Shown one piece after another: positions 57,701 through 64,000 of a stretch of DNA of 64,000 nucleotides. The position numbers were made by a program, and so were the translations under genes. Location of the stretch: positions 930,001 through 994,000 of the forward strand of contig NZ_CP110636.1 of the NCBI RefSeq assembly GCF_026153355.1, written 5' to 3'. The notes under the pieces are model-generated. The model did no database searches and was not told the origin of the DNA. It saw only the letters and a program-made list of their open reading frames with translations. Source of the DNA: Streptomyces endophytica (GTDB taxonomy: Bacteria; Actinomycetota; Actinomycetes; Streptomycetales; Streptomycetaceae). Numbering within the stretch: the first letter of the stretch is position 1; each line of letters opens with the position of its first letter.

Positions 57701-58065
57701 GTAACGGGCGGGCGGCCCAGGCGCTGGAGCTGGCCGACGAGGCGGCCGGGACGTTCGCCGGCTACGGCGACCGGCGCGGCGAGGACTGGGCGCGCTTCCT
57801 GCGCTGCACGCTGCTGCCGTTCGCCTCGGCGGGCGGTTCCGTGGTGGGCGCGGCCGTCGCGCAGGAAGAGCTGGACCGCCTCATACGGGACAAGCACCCG
57901 GCCCGCGACGCGAAGCTGGAGGACTGCGCGGAGGCGTTCGCCATCCTGCTGGAGCGCGGCGTGGAGCCGGAAACGGGCTGGCAGGCATGGCGGCTCGGCA
58001 TGGTCCCGGACCGCCACACCCGCGAGGTCATGGGCGTCCTGGCCGGCCCGTCGGTCGGGGACTGA
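54742..58065 (+). CDS. STAND (NB-ARC-like) NTPase with N-terminal membrane hairpin and TPR repeats
   Basis: The 1107-residue protein has an N-terminal helical domain, two hydrophobic segments (about residues 95-112 and 116-135) and a STAND NTPase. The NTPase has Walker A VVVLHGEPGSGRTALAVRA, Walker B LPVTVLLDDAADPEQV, DSLVLVTSREPLKL and GLCGGLPLALRVVGSSLG, then a winged helix (LARAGLIEHVRGERYRLHSLVHAFA). At least eight TPR-like units run from about residue 660 on (for example ALRDLGITLQQQGNLQEAAVKLREAL). It is built as a ligand-triggered oligomerising switch; the signal is unknown. ATG 54742 follows GGAGGGGG. Confidence 0.88.
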   Translation: MPVSLAALREDHRADAEALLTRAVEEEVRRSGGRLDGAALLGRARAALDGLADSAAEEYTAYVRALDEAAAGRPSLGRRLAPKELGTPAVATGVAAVAAFGTDLAYGSGGGAALGVGAAVLVAGAAATVVKLTAGHWPAAHREAGRRGQPGGAEQLRLQWLTALEVRGIRPFLDQQRMLTAAARSGGAKDGATTTKTTRGPQLRGADRSAAARQRSVLEHSFSQLPQADGPFAGRRAELARIAQWVQAARASTETRPTVVVLHGEPGSGRTALAVRATHQLRDQFRGACVVDLRGDTPGEVPLPTRDALLHLLNRLGAPREQLLFRERPSQEQHVKRLTELYHQHLTGLPVTVLLDDAADPEQVRTLVPERSDSLVLVTSREPLKLPEDLEAWVHHLPVGPLDAAGTEELLRAAAAAGEGTAGGAGGRESRPRPADAPAEPYDARALDEISGLCGGLPLALRVVGSSLGARTPAELATALAAGPPAPPVDQALALGYADRPEPARRLLRRLALVGRASLGAAAAAALLGVETSEAERQLTALARAGLIEHVRGERYRLHSLVHAFAHARLVDEEEPGERGAAQERLIRGYAELADSVIRLVDGRTSTRADRFGSHGFTSLDAALQWLDDESSFITAALRHADQDVDQATVSHLLGALADYCLLRGDLYRLGELSELTRAVGQGLLVRSVQWRTGVAARQLGELDKARTTLSSVVDLYFEAQHPAGAARALRDLGITLQQQGNLQEAAVKLREALELQSGPDMHGDRAWTLHALAAVERDRAQLAEALAMLRESLELHEESESVHGQAWAHFQLGQVYLRTGEVPRAEQALHAALELYGRTQDERGAAWAMTQLARARLVAGEPGPAADRLRQALPLHRQHEDPRGEAWTMYYLGQALEERGERDAALRQLERSRTMFSRMQDGYGLACARHHSGRVTRDLRAEQTGSLRNSGFARQLLQDARKDFARIGVPHGEAWSCLELVIIDAGNGRAAQALELADEAAGTFAGYGDRRGEDWARFLRCTLLPFASAGGSVVGAAVAQEELDRLIRDKHPARDAKLEDCAEAFAILLERGVEPETGWQAWRLGMVPDRHTREVMGVLAGPSVGD

Positions 58066-58181
58066 CGGGCCCGCCGGGAACGGCGACCCGCGGCCCCGGC
58101 TTCCGGTGCCGCCCGCGCGCGGGCGACCACCTGGCCATGGCCCGCGGCCGTACCGGAGCAGCTCATGGAGACACGCAACGA

Positions 58182-58206
58182 CTCGCCGGCCGCTCGGGCC
58201 GGCGAG
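58182..58206. terminator. Terminator between the STAND NTPase and the small membrane protein genes
   Basis: A perfect 10-bp stem CTCGCCGGCC/GGCCGGCGAG with a 5-base loop (58182-58191 and 58197-58206) lies between convergent stops at 58065 and 58275. Confidence 0.75.
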
Positions 58207-58274
58207 CCGCCGGGGCGGTCAGCCGGTCGCTGCCAGGAGACCGGCCGTCGACCGCGCCCGGTCTTCGGCCGTCC

Positions 58275-58526
58275 TCAGCCGGTCTTCGGCTTCGCGGCGG
58301 CCGGGGCGGCGGAGGCGGTGGTGCCCGCCTCACCCTCCTCCGGCTGCTCCTCGAAGTTGACCTTCTTCATCTGCTTGTTCATGGACTTCATCAGCAGCCA
58401 CACGGCGCCGCCGATGACCGCGAAGACGATGAAGCCGAGGACGCCGGGGGTCACCTTGTCCTTGTCGAAGCTGTCGGCAAGGGTGACGAAGTGCGTCAGG
58501 GCGAGGGTGCTGGTCGCGCTCATCAT
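58275..58526 (-). CDS. Small single-pass membrane protein
   Basis: The 83-residue protein (start MMSATSTLALTHFVTLADSF; either Met of the pair at 58526/58523) has one membrane helix (GVLGFIVFAVIGGAVWLLMKSM) followed by a Lys-rich turn. A charged Ala-rich cytoplasmic tail ends it. It begins 4 bp after the mca stop and is probably co-transcribed with it. Function unknown; the pairing with mca is common in Streptomyces as far as I recall. Confidence 0.85.
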   Translation of the reverse strand: MMSATSTLALTHFVTLADSFDKDKVTPGVLGFIVFAVIGGAVWLLMKSMNKQMKKVNFEEQPEEGEAGTTASAAPAAAKPKTG

Positions 58527-58530
58527 GGGG

Positions 58531-59403
58531 TCAATTGTTGCGGATGCCCGCGAAGAGGTCGTCCTCGGGGAGGGAAGTGTCCACGAGCGACTTCGCGAGC
58601 TCGTACTCCTCCGTCGGCCAGACCTCGCGCTGGATGTCCATCGGCACCCGGAACCACCCGCCGTCGGGGTCGATCTGGGTGGCGTGCGCGATCAGCGCCT
58701 TGTCGCGGATCTCGAAGAACTCGTCACACGGAATGTAGGTGGTCAGCGTGCGCTCGCGGCGCTCGAACTGCTTCCAGCGCTCCAGCCACTCGCCGTACGG
58801 CGACTCCATGCCGCGGGCCAGCAGCGCCTCGTGCAGCGCGATGGTCCGCGGCTTGTTGAAGCCCTGGTTGTAGTAGAGCTTCTGCGGCTGCCAGGGCTCA
58901 CCGGCCTCCGGGTACTTCTCCGGGTCGCCGGCCGCCTCGAAGGCCACCATCGTGATCTTGTGCGTCATGATGTGGTCCGGGTGCGGGTAGCCGCCGTTCT
59001 CGTCGTAGGTCGTGATGACCTGCGGCTTGAAGTCCCGGATCAGCTTGACCAGCCGCCCGGCCGCCTCGTCGACGTCCTGCAGGGCGAAGCAGCCCTCGGG
59101 GAGCGGCGGCAGCGGATCGCCCTCGGGCAGCCCGGAGTCGACGAAGCCCAGCCACTCCTGCTTGACGCCGAGGATCTCCCGGGCCTCGTCCATCTCCTTC
59201 CTGCGTACCTCGTGGATGTGCTCCTCGATGTACGGGTCCCCCTGGAGCTTCGGGTTGAGGATGGAACCTCGCTCTCCGCCTGTGCAGGTGGCGACCAGCA
59301 CGTCCACCCCCTCGGACACGTACTTGGCCATGGTGGCCGCACCCTTGCTCGACTCGTCGTCGGGGTGGGCGTGCACCGCCATCAAACGCAGCTGCTCAGT
59401 CAA
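58531..59403 (-). CDS. mca: Mycothiol S-conjugate amidase
   Basis: This 290-residue zinc amidase of the LmbE/PIG-L fold has the metal site RLMAVHAHPDDESSKGAAT and the second His in NGGYPHPDHIMTHKI, with VLVATCTGGERGS. It cleaves mycothiol conjugates of toxins so the mercapturate can be exported. This length and the C-terminal part distinguish it from the deacetylase MshB. The TTG at 59403 (TTG ACT GAG, MTEQLRLMAVHAHP) has GAGG upstream; the ATG seven codons in would lose conserved residues. Confidence 0.95.
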   Translation of the reverse strand: MTEQLRLMAVHAHPDDESSKGAATMAKYVSEGVDVLVATCTGGERGSILNPKLQGDPYIEEHIHEVRRKEMDEAREILGVKQEWLGFVDSGLPEGDPLPPLPEGCFALQDVDEAAGRLVKLIRDFKPQVITTYDENGGYPHPDHIMTHKITMVAFEAAGDPEKYPEAGEPWQPQKLYYNQGFNKPRTIALHEALLARGMESPYGEWLERWKQFERRERTLTTYIPCDEFFEIRDKALIAHATQIDPDGGWFRVPMDIQREVWPTEEYELAKSLVDTSLPEDDLFAGIRNN

Positions 59404-59541
59404 GACTCGATCCTCAGTTAAGGGCCGGAGAAGATGCCTCCTATAGTGACCGAAGCGAGGGGGCGCTGTATTCCCTGGGGCGGGGACCCCCCGGGGGGTT
59501 CCCGAGCCGGCTCCAGGTCCCCGTACCAGGAGGATGGATCG

Positions 59542-59961
59542 ATGGCCGCGGTGCGCGAAGGGCTCCCGGACGGACGCTACGGCCGCTCCGCGGACCGGCG
59601 CGCGGACCGCAAGCTCAAGATCATCGGGGCGGTGCTCGGTGCCGGCCTCCTGGGCGCGGTCGGCTGGGCCGGCGTGTCGTACATCTCCGGACAGGACCTC
59701 AGCGGCCGGGTGATCACCTGGGACGCGGTGTCCGACCACGCCGTCAAGGTCCATCTGGAGGTCGTCAAGGGCGCCGACGACAAGGGCGTGTGCACCCTGC
59801 GCTCGCAGGCGGCGGACGGTTCCGAGGTCGGCCGCAAGGACGTCACCATCGACCAGCGAACGAGCCAGGTTGACACCGAGGTCACGCTACGGACGACGAA
59901 GCGCGCGACCAACGCGGTGCTCGTCGGCTGCACGTCCTCGTCCGTATCCTCGTCCTCGTAG
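59542..59961 (+). CDS. DUF4307 family membrane-anchored protein
   Basis: The 139-residue protein has an N-terminal basic segment, one helix (KLKIIGAVLGAGLLGAVGWAGVSYI) and an extracytoplasmic beta-rich domain with a CTL...VGC cysteine pair, then a Ser-rich end. ATG 59542 follows AGGAGG. DUF4307 proteins are actinobacterial, usually next to mca as here (divergent), with unknown function. Confidence 0.9.
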   Translation: MAAVREGLPDGRYGRSADRRADRKLKIIGAVLGAGLLGAVGWAGVSYISGQDLSGRVITWDAVSDHAVKVHLEVVKGADDKGVCTLRSQAADGSEVGRKDVTIDQRTSQVDTEVTLRTTKRATNAVLVGCTSSSVSSSS

Positions 59962-59995
59962 CGTCGCAGCGTCGCAGCGTCGTAGTGTCGTAGCG
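59961..59995. repeat. Tandem 8-bp repeat at the 3' end of the DUF4307 gene
   Basis: Four units of GCGTCGCA-type octamer (GCGTCGCA, GCGTCGCA, GCGTCGTA, GTGTCGTA) start exactly at the last base of the stop codon. An 8-bp period changes frame with each unit, but it lies past the stop, so coding is unaffected. Confidence 0.6.
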
Positions 59996-60297
59996 CGTCA
60001 TGGATCCGGAATCCCTGCCCGTCCAGGGGCGGGCCGAGGCACGCGCGGGGTGCATCCGTACCGCCGCGGCTACCCTCCGCCACCGTCCGCCCCTCGGGTG
60101 CCTCGCGCGCCCCATTCCGGCATGGCGTGTCGTGACCGCCTCTGATCAGCGATGATGCGTTCCTGTGCGGTCACTGTGAATTTCCTCTTCCCCGTTTTGT
60201 GCCGGAATTGTTAGGCTCGTGGTTTCGCCCACCCGTGAAGGCGCAAACCTTCCTGGTAGGGCGTTTGATTTATCCCCAGTACCGACGAGGAGCACCT
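59996..60297 (+). promoter_or_regulatory. Upstream region of greA
   Basis: This 300-bp gap becomes AT-rich from about 60160 on (GTGAATTTCCTC, GGAATTGTTAGGCT), which marks the likely greA promoter. I could not place boxes with confidence. No gene is seen here. Confidence 0.4.
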
Positions 60298-60795
60298 GTG
60301 ACCCAGACCAGCGAGAACGTCACCTGGCTGACCCAGGAGGCGTATGACCAGCTCAAGGCCGAGCTGGAGTACCTGTCTGGTCCCGCACGCGCCGAGATCA
60401 CCGAGAAGATCCAGGCGGCCCGCGAGGAAGGTGACCTGAAGGAGAACGCCGGGTACCACGCGGCCAAGGAAGAGCAGGGCAAGCAGGAGCTTCGGGTCCG
60501 GCAGCTCACCCAGCTGCTGCAGTCCGCGAAGGTCGGCGAGGCCCCCGCCGCCAACGGCGTCGTCGCTCCCGGCATGGTCGTCACCATCGCGTTCGACGGG
60601 GACCCGGACGACACGCTGTCGTTCCTCCTGGCCTCGCGGGAGTACGCGAGCTCGGACATCGAGACCTACTCCCCGCAGTCCCCGCTGGGCACGGGCGTGA
60701 ACGGCAAGAAGATCGGCGCCGATGCGGAGTACGAGCTCCCCAACGGCAAGAAGGCGAGCGTGAAGATCCTCGACGCCAAGCCGTACACCGGCTGA
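60298..60795 (+). CDS. greA: Transcription elongation factor GreA
   Basis: The 165-residue protein has the N-terminal coiled coil (WLTQEAYDQLKAELEYLSGPARAEITEKIQAAREEGDLKENAGYHAAKEEQGKQELRVRQL), with acidic tip residues, and the C-terminal FKBP-like domain (IETYSPQSPLGTGVNGKKIGADAEYELPNGKKASVKIL). It rescues backtracked RNA polymerase by stimulating transcript cleavage. GTG 60298 follows GAGGAG. A hairpin terminator follows. Confidence 0.96.
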   Translation: MTQTSENVTWLTQEAYDQLKAELEYLSGPARAEITEKIQAAREEGDLKENAGYHAAKEEQGKQELRVRQLTQLLQSAKVGEAPAANGVVAPGMVVTIAFDGDPDDTLSFLLASREYASSDIETYSPQSPLGTGVNGKKIGADAEYELPNGKKASVKILDAKPYTG

Positions 60796-60820
60796 GCCAC
60801 GGGACGCCCGCAGACACCAC

Positions 60821-60855
60821 GAAGCGGCCCGGAGCCTCGCGCTCCGGGCCGCTTC
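60821..60855. terminator. Terminator after greA
   Basis: A perfect 15-bp stem (60821-60835 and 60841-60855) with a 5-base loop lies between greA and the convergent ABC permease gene. Confidence 0.9.
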
Positions 60856-60923
60856 GCGTGTGTGCGGCCTGCCCCGGCTGGGGGAGCTCTCCCGGGCCCC
60901 TGCCCCGGGGCCGCCGGCTCCGC

Positions 60924-61820
60924 TCAGGCGGTCGCCGAGCGGTACTTGCGGACCGCCAGCGTCCGGAACACCGCGATGATCAGGATCGACCAGATCACCG
61001 AGGCCAGCACCGGGTGCTCCATCGGCCAGGCGCCGGTCACCGACTTGGGCACCCCGTCGATCGTGTTGCCGAACAGCTCGCGGGCCGCGGCCACCGTCGC
61101 ACTGAACGGGTTCCACTCCGCGACGTGCTGGAGGAACGCCGGCATGCCGTCGACCGGCACGAACGCGTTGGAGATGAAGGTCAGCGGGAAGAGCCAGATC
61201 AGCCCGCCGGAGGTGGCCGCCTCGGGCGTGCGCACCGAGAGGCCGATCAGCGCGCCGATCCAGGAGAAGGCGTAGCCGAGCAGGAGCAGCAGGGCGAAGC
61301 CGGCCAGGACCTCGGCGAGGTTCTCGTGGGTGCGCCAGCCGATCAGCACCGCGACGACCGCCAGCACGACCAGGGTCAGCGCGGTCTGTACGAGGTCGGC
61401 CAGGGTCCGGCCGGTGAGCACCGCGCCCCGGGACATCGGCAGCGACCGGAAGCGGTCGATGAGCCCCTTGTGCATGTCGTCGGCGATCCCGGCGCCGGCG
61501 CCCGCCGTGGCGAACGTGACGGTCTGGGCGAAGATGCCGGCCATCAGGAACTCCCGGTACGCCTGGGCGTCGCCCACCGGGGCGCCGGGGATGTTGATCG
61601 AGCCGCCGAAGACGTAGGTGAACAGCACCACGAACATGATCGGCTGGATCAGCCCGAAGATCACCACCTCGGGGATCCGCACCATCCGGATCAGGTTCCG
61701 CTTGGCCACGACCAGGGAGTCGCGCACCAGCCGGCTGATGCCGCCGCGCGCCGGCGGGGGTCCGAGCGGCCTGCCGCCGGCGTCCCCGGTCGCCGTGCCC
61801 GCCGTACTCGCCGTGGTCAT
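60924..61820 (-). CDS. ABC-2 type exporter permease (DrrB-like)
   Basis: The 298-residue permease has a cytoplasmic N terminus, about six helices (VVIFGLIQPIMFVVLFTYVFGGSI, LTLVVLAVVAVLIGW, VLAGFALLLLLGYAFSWIGALIGLS) and the ABC-2 signature region GGLIWLFPLTFISNAFVPVDGMPAFLQHVAEWNPFSATVAAARELF. ATG 61820 follows AAGGAGG and overlaps the ATPase stop (ATGA). With the ATPase it forms a DrrAB-type exporter of drugs or lipids. Confidence 0.93.
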   Translation of the reverse strand: MTTASTAGTATGDAGGRPLGPPPARGGISRLVRDSLVVAKRNLIRMVRIPEVVIFGLIQPIMFVVLFTYVFGGSINIPGAPVGDAQAYREFLMAGIFAQTVTFATAGAGAGIADDMHKGLIDRFRSLPMSRGAVLTGRTLADLVQTALTLVVLAVVAVLIGWRTHENLAEVLAGFALLLLLGYAFSWIGALIGLSVRTPEAATSGGLIWLFPLTFISNAFVPVDGMPAFLQHVAEWNPFSATVAAARELFGNTIDGVPKSVTGAWPMEHPVLASVIWSILIIAVFRTLAVRKYRSATA

Positions 61821-62884
61821 CGCACGCCCTCCTTCCGGTGCCCGGCGGCGCTCGCCGGCCGCCCGTCGCCCGTGGTCCCGCTCCGTTCCGTACCGGCGGC
61901 ACCGCCTCCGCCGTCGCCGCCACCGGCACCGTCGCCGTCCGCGGACTCCGCGGTGTGCCCGGTCAGCGCGATGAAGACGTCGTCGAGGGTCGGGCGGCGC
62001 AGGCCGATGTCGTCGATCTCCACACCGCGGACGTCCAGTTCGCGGATCACCTCGGCGAGCAGCTTGGCGCCGCCGGCGACCGGGATCGTCAGCTTGCGGA
62101 TGTGCGGCTCGACCGTGCCCTCCCCCTTGGCGAAGCCGCGCAGCACCTCGTCGGCGACGGTGAGGTGCTCGGGCGCGTGCACCACGACCTCGACGCGCTC
62201 GCCGCCGGTGCGCGCCTTGAGCTGGTCGGAGGTGCCGCGGGCGATGACCTTGCCGTGGTCGACGACGCAGATGTCGTGCGCGAGGCGGTCGGCCTCCTCC
62301 AGGTACTGGGTGGTGAGCAGCAGGGTCGTACCGCCCGCGACGAGCTCCTGGATGACGTCCCACAGCGCCTGGCGGTTGCGCGGGTCCAGGCCCGTGGTCG
62401 GCTCGTCCATGAACATCACCGGGGGGCTGACGACCAGCGCGGCCGCGAGGTCGAGCCGGCGGCGCATCCCGCCGGAGTAGGTCTTGGCGGTACGGTCCGC
62501 CGCATCGTTGAGGTGGAAGCGCTCCAGCAGCTCGGCGGCCCGGCGCTTGGCGTCCCGGCCACTCATCTGGTAGAGCTGCCCGACCATCGTCAGGTTCTCC
62601 CGGCCGGTCAAGTACTCGTCCACAGCGGCGAATTGGCCCGAGAGACCGATGGACCGGCGTACCTTGTCGGGATGGGCGAGCACGTCGATCCCGGCAACCT
62701 CCGCCTTGCCGCGGTCGGGTCGGAGCAGGGTCGTCAGGACGCGTACGGCGGTGGTCTTGCCGGCACCGTTCGGGCCAAGCATGCCGAGGACGGTTCCTTC
62801 GGGAACGTCCAGGTCGACGCCGTCCAGCGCCCTCACGTCGCCGAAGGTCTTCACCAGCCCTTCGGCGTAAATGGCGCCTGGCAT
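61817..62884 (-). CDS. ABC exporter ATP-binding protein (DrrA-like)
   Basis: The 355-residue ATPase has Walker A GMLGPNGAGKTTAVRVL, signature TYSGGMRRRLDLAAAL, Walker B VMFMDEPTTGLDPRNRQALW and switch His region DHGKVIARG. The DrrA C-terminal domain (RRPTLDDVFIALTGHTAE) and a Gly/Asp-rich tail follow. ATG 62884 has GGGGG upstream. It is translationally coupled to the permease. Repeats resembling an operator lie just upstream. Confidence 0.94.
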   Translation of the reverse strand: MPGAIYAEGLVKTFGDVRALDGVDLDVPEGTVLGMLGPNGAGKTTAVRVLTTLLRPDRGKAEVAGIDVLAHPDKVRRSIGLSGQFAAVDEYLTGRENLTMVGQLYQMSGRDAKRRAAELLERFHLNDAADRTAKTYSGGMRRRLDLAAALVVSPPVMFMDEPTTGLDPRNRQALWDVIQELVAGGTTLLLTTQYLEEADRLAHDICVVDHGKVIARGTSDQLKARTGGERVEVVVHAPEHLTVADEVLRGFAKGEGTVEPHIRKLTIPVAGGAKLLAEVIRELDVRGVEIDDIGLRRPTLDDVFIALTGHTAESADGDGAGGGDGGGGAAGTERSGTTGDGRPASAAGHRKEGVR

Positions 62885-62916
62885 ATGGGTACCCCCATGG
62901 CTTGGGTGAGTTCCAG

Positions 62917-63057
62917 GTCGAAATATGTCGAATGTTACGTTCGACGGACAGAGCCCGCTTCAGGGCATTTGTCCGCAGCGGGACGTCAGGGCGCGCACGG
63001 CACGCCGGTACCCCGCATCCGGGATGCTACTCCGTAACGCGATACATCGCGATACAA
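62917..63057 (-). promoter_or_regulatory. Repeat-rich control region of the DrrAB-type operon
   Basis: GTCGAA occurs twice 10 bp apart (62917 and 62927) with an inverted TTCGAC at 62940. A direct repeat CGCGATACA occurs at 63038 and 63048. Both sets lie in the AT-richer 235-bp gap before the drrA-like start. DrrAB operons are usually repressed by TetR or PadR proteins; none is encoded adjacent here, so the repressor must be elsewhere. Confidence 0.45.
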
Positions 63058-63119
63058 ATAAGCAGATCCGACTTCCGGCCCCCGACCGGCCCGCGCCCGC
63101 CTCGCTCCAGCCCCTCCGG

Positions 63120-64000
63120 TCACTCCAGAACGACGTAACCCGCCTCCGCGAGTGCCGTGCGCACCTCGCCGCAGTGTTCCGGGCCCTTGGTCTCCAGATG
63201 CAGTTCCACCTCGACCTCGGTCAGCCCGAGCCGCGGATCGGTCCGTACGTGGCCCACGTCGAGGATGTTCGCGTCCACCACCGTCAGCACCCCGAGCAGG
63301 TTCTCCAGCGCCCCCGGCCGGTCCGTCAGCCGCAGCCGCAGCGAGAGGTAGCGGCCCCCGGCGGCCATGCCGAACCGCAGGATGCGCTGCATCAGCAGCG
63401 GATCGACGTTCCCGCCGGACAGCACCGCCACCACCGGCCCCTCGAACGACCGCGGATCGGCGAGCAGCGCCGCCACCGGGCTCGCCCCGGCCGGCTCCAC
63501 CACCAGCTTCGCCCGCTCCAGGCACAGCAGCAGGGCACTGGAGAGGTCGTCCTCGCTGACCGTCCGGACCTCGTCCACCAGCCGCTCGATGATCCCGAAG
63601 GGCACGTCGCCGGGCCGGCCGACCTTGATGCCGTCCGCCATCGTCGACAGCCCCTCGATCGCCACCGGATGCCCGGCCGCCAGCGACGGCGGGTAGCAGG
63701 CCGCGCCCGCCGCCTGCACCCCGACGACCTTCACGTCCGGCCGCAGCGCCTTGACCGCCAGCGCGATCCCCGCGGCCAGCCCGCCGCCGCCGATGCCGAC
63801 GACGATGGTGCGCACCTCCGGGCACTGCTCCAGGATCTCCAGCCCGACCGTGCCCTGACCGGCGATGATGTCGCGGTGGTCGAAGGGGTGGATGAAGACC
63901 GCACCGGTCTCCCGTGCGTACTCCTCGGCGGCGGCCAGCGTCTCGTCCACCACATGGCCGTGCAGCCGCACCTCGGCACCGTATTCGCGGGTCGCCGCGA
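63120..64000 (-). CDS. ilvA: Threonine ammonia-lyase (threonine deaminase), partial
   Basis: The right window edge removes the N-terminal part with the PLP Lys. What remains is the fold-type II core (HPFDHRDIIAGQGTVGLEILEQCPEVRTIVVGIGGGGLAAGIALAVKAL, AKLVVEPAGASPVAALL, VAVLSGGNVDPLLMQRIL). A C-terminal ACT-like domain follows (RYLSLRLRLTDRPGALENLLGVLTVVDANILDVGHVRTDPRLG). It makes 2-oxobutanoate from threonine. The single short regulatory domain resembles catabolic/TdcB-like ilvA of Streptomyces. Confidence 0.93.
   Translation of the reverse strand, partial: AATREYGAEVRLHGHVVDETLAAAEEYARETGAVFIHPFDHRDIIAGQGTVGLEILEQCPEVRTIVVGIGGGGLAAGIALAVKALRPDVKVVGVQAAGAACYPPSLAAGHPVAIEGLSTMADGIKVGRPGDVPFGIIERLVDEVRTVSEDDLSSALLLCLERAKLVVEPAGASPVAALLADPRSFEGPVVAVLSGGNVDPLLMQRILRFGMAAGGRYLSLRLRLTDRPGALENLLGVLTVVDANILDVGHVRTDPRLGLTEVEVELHLETKGPEHCGEVRTALAEAGYVVLE

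Noticed and set aside
54751..58017. A 1088-codon frame antisense to the STAND NTPase
   Set aside because: Arg/Gln/Leu/His-rich low-complexity translation with no motif. The plus-strand frame has clear Walker and TPR motifs and a ribosome-binding site.

Overview
This is a very GC-rich stretch of actinobacterial chromosome, almost certainly Streptomyces. The base and codon use fit. So do the mycothiol amidase mca, an actinobacterial Tad pilus locus, oxyR-ahpCD, a PhoH/PIN protein, a DasR-type site at a chitinase, and many small TetR/PadR/MerR/ArsR regulators. No rRNA, tRNA, CRISPR array, integrase or insertion sequence was found, so it reads as ordinary chromosome rather than a mobile region.

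Layout, left to right. 0-5 kb: end of a SpoIIE-type phosphatase, a bifunctional penicillin-binding protein, an SPFH membrane protein and a ribbon-helix-helix protein. 4.7-5.5 kb: a PadR regulator followed by a deletion scar that joins the front of an ABC ATPase to the tail of an FtsX-type permease. 5.5-16.5 kb: a Uma2 nuclease-like protein, the peroxide-defence unit oxyR / ahpC-ahpD, an AI-2E-type membrane protein, a secreted transglycosylase with a structured leader, PhoH, an undecaprenyl pyrophosphate synthase, an aldo/keto reductase, a prepilin peptidase and a DUF192 protein. 16.5-19.6 kb: an ArsR/MFS divergent pair with a palindrome array, TetR and an RDD protein. 19.5-30 kb: one long leftward Tad (Flp pilus) operon: an uncharacterised gene, cpaB, cpaE, two tadE-like genes, tadA, tadB, tadC, flp, a TadG-like gene, a lipoprotein and an OmpA-domain protein. 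The prepilin peptidase at 15.3 kb is the likely processing enzyme. 30-34 kb: secreted hydrolases (GH18 chitinase, trypsin-like protease, M14 carboxypeptidase). 34-41.5 kb: a divergent D-amino-acid/sugar-acid catabolic cluster (GntP, RidA, IclR and a PfkB kinase one way; a D-serine dehydratase-like PLP enzyme and D-aminoacylase the other). 41.4-43.6 kb: a KAP P-loop NTPase fused to an atypical receiver domain. 43.8-64 kb: an aminotransferase, PEP carboxykinase, a hemolysin III-like protein, TetR, MerR, amidase, a quinone-type oxidoreductase with a MerR-style promoter, a DUF255 thioredoxin-fold protein, a large STAND/TPR NTPase, mca, DUF4307, greA, a DrrAB-type ABC exporter and threonine deaminase (cut by the right edge).

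A striking property of the sequence is about two dozen places where an otherwise well conserved protein changes frame, nearly always as if one base were missing from a G or C run. Fifteen of these lie between 20.1 and 31 kb. I read most as consensus errors rather than dead genes. I give each gene its full inferred extent as CDS and name the break. The ABC/FtsX fusion is different, because it needs a multi-kilobase deletion, and is marked as a pseudogene.

The most unusual items are the KAP-receiver fusion, the deletion scar at 5.2-5.5 kb, a dispersed palindromic repeat inserted in frame inside the PfkB kinase, and a textbook MerR promoter far from the only MerR gene in view.
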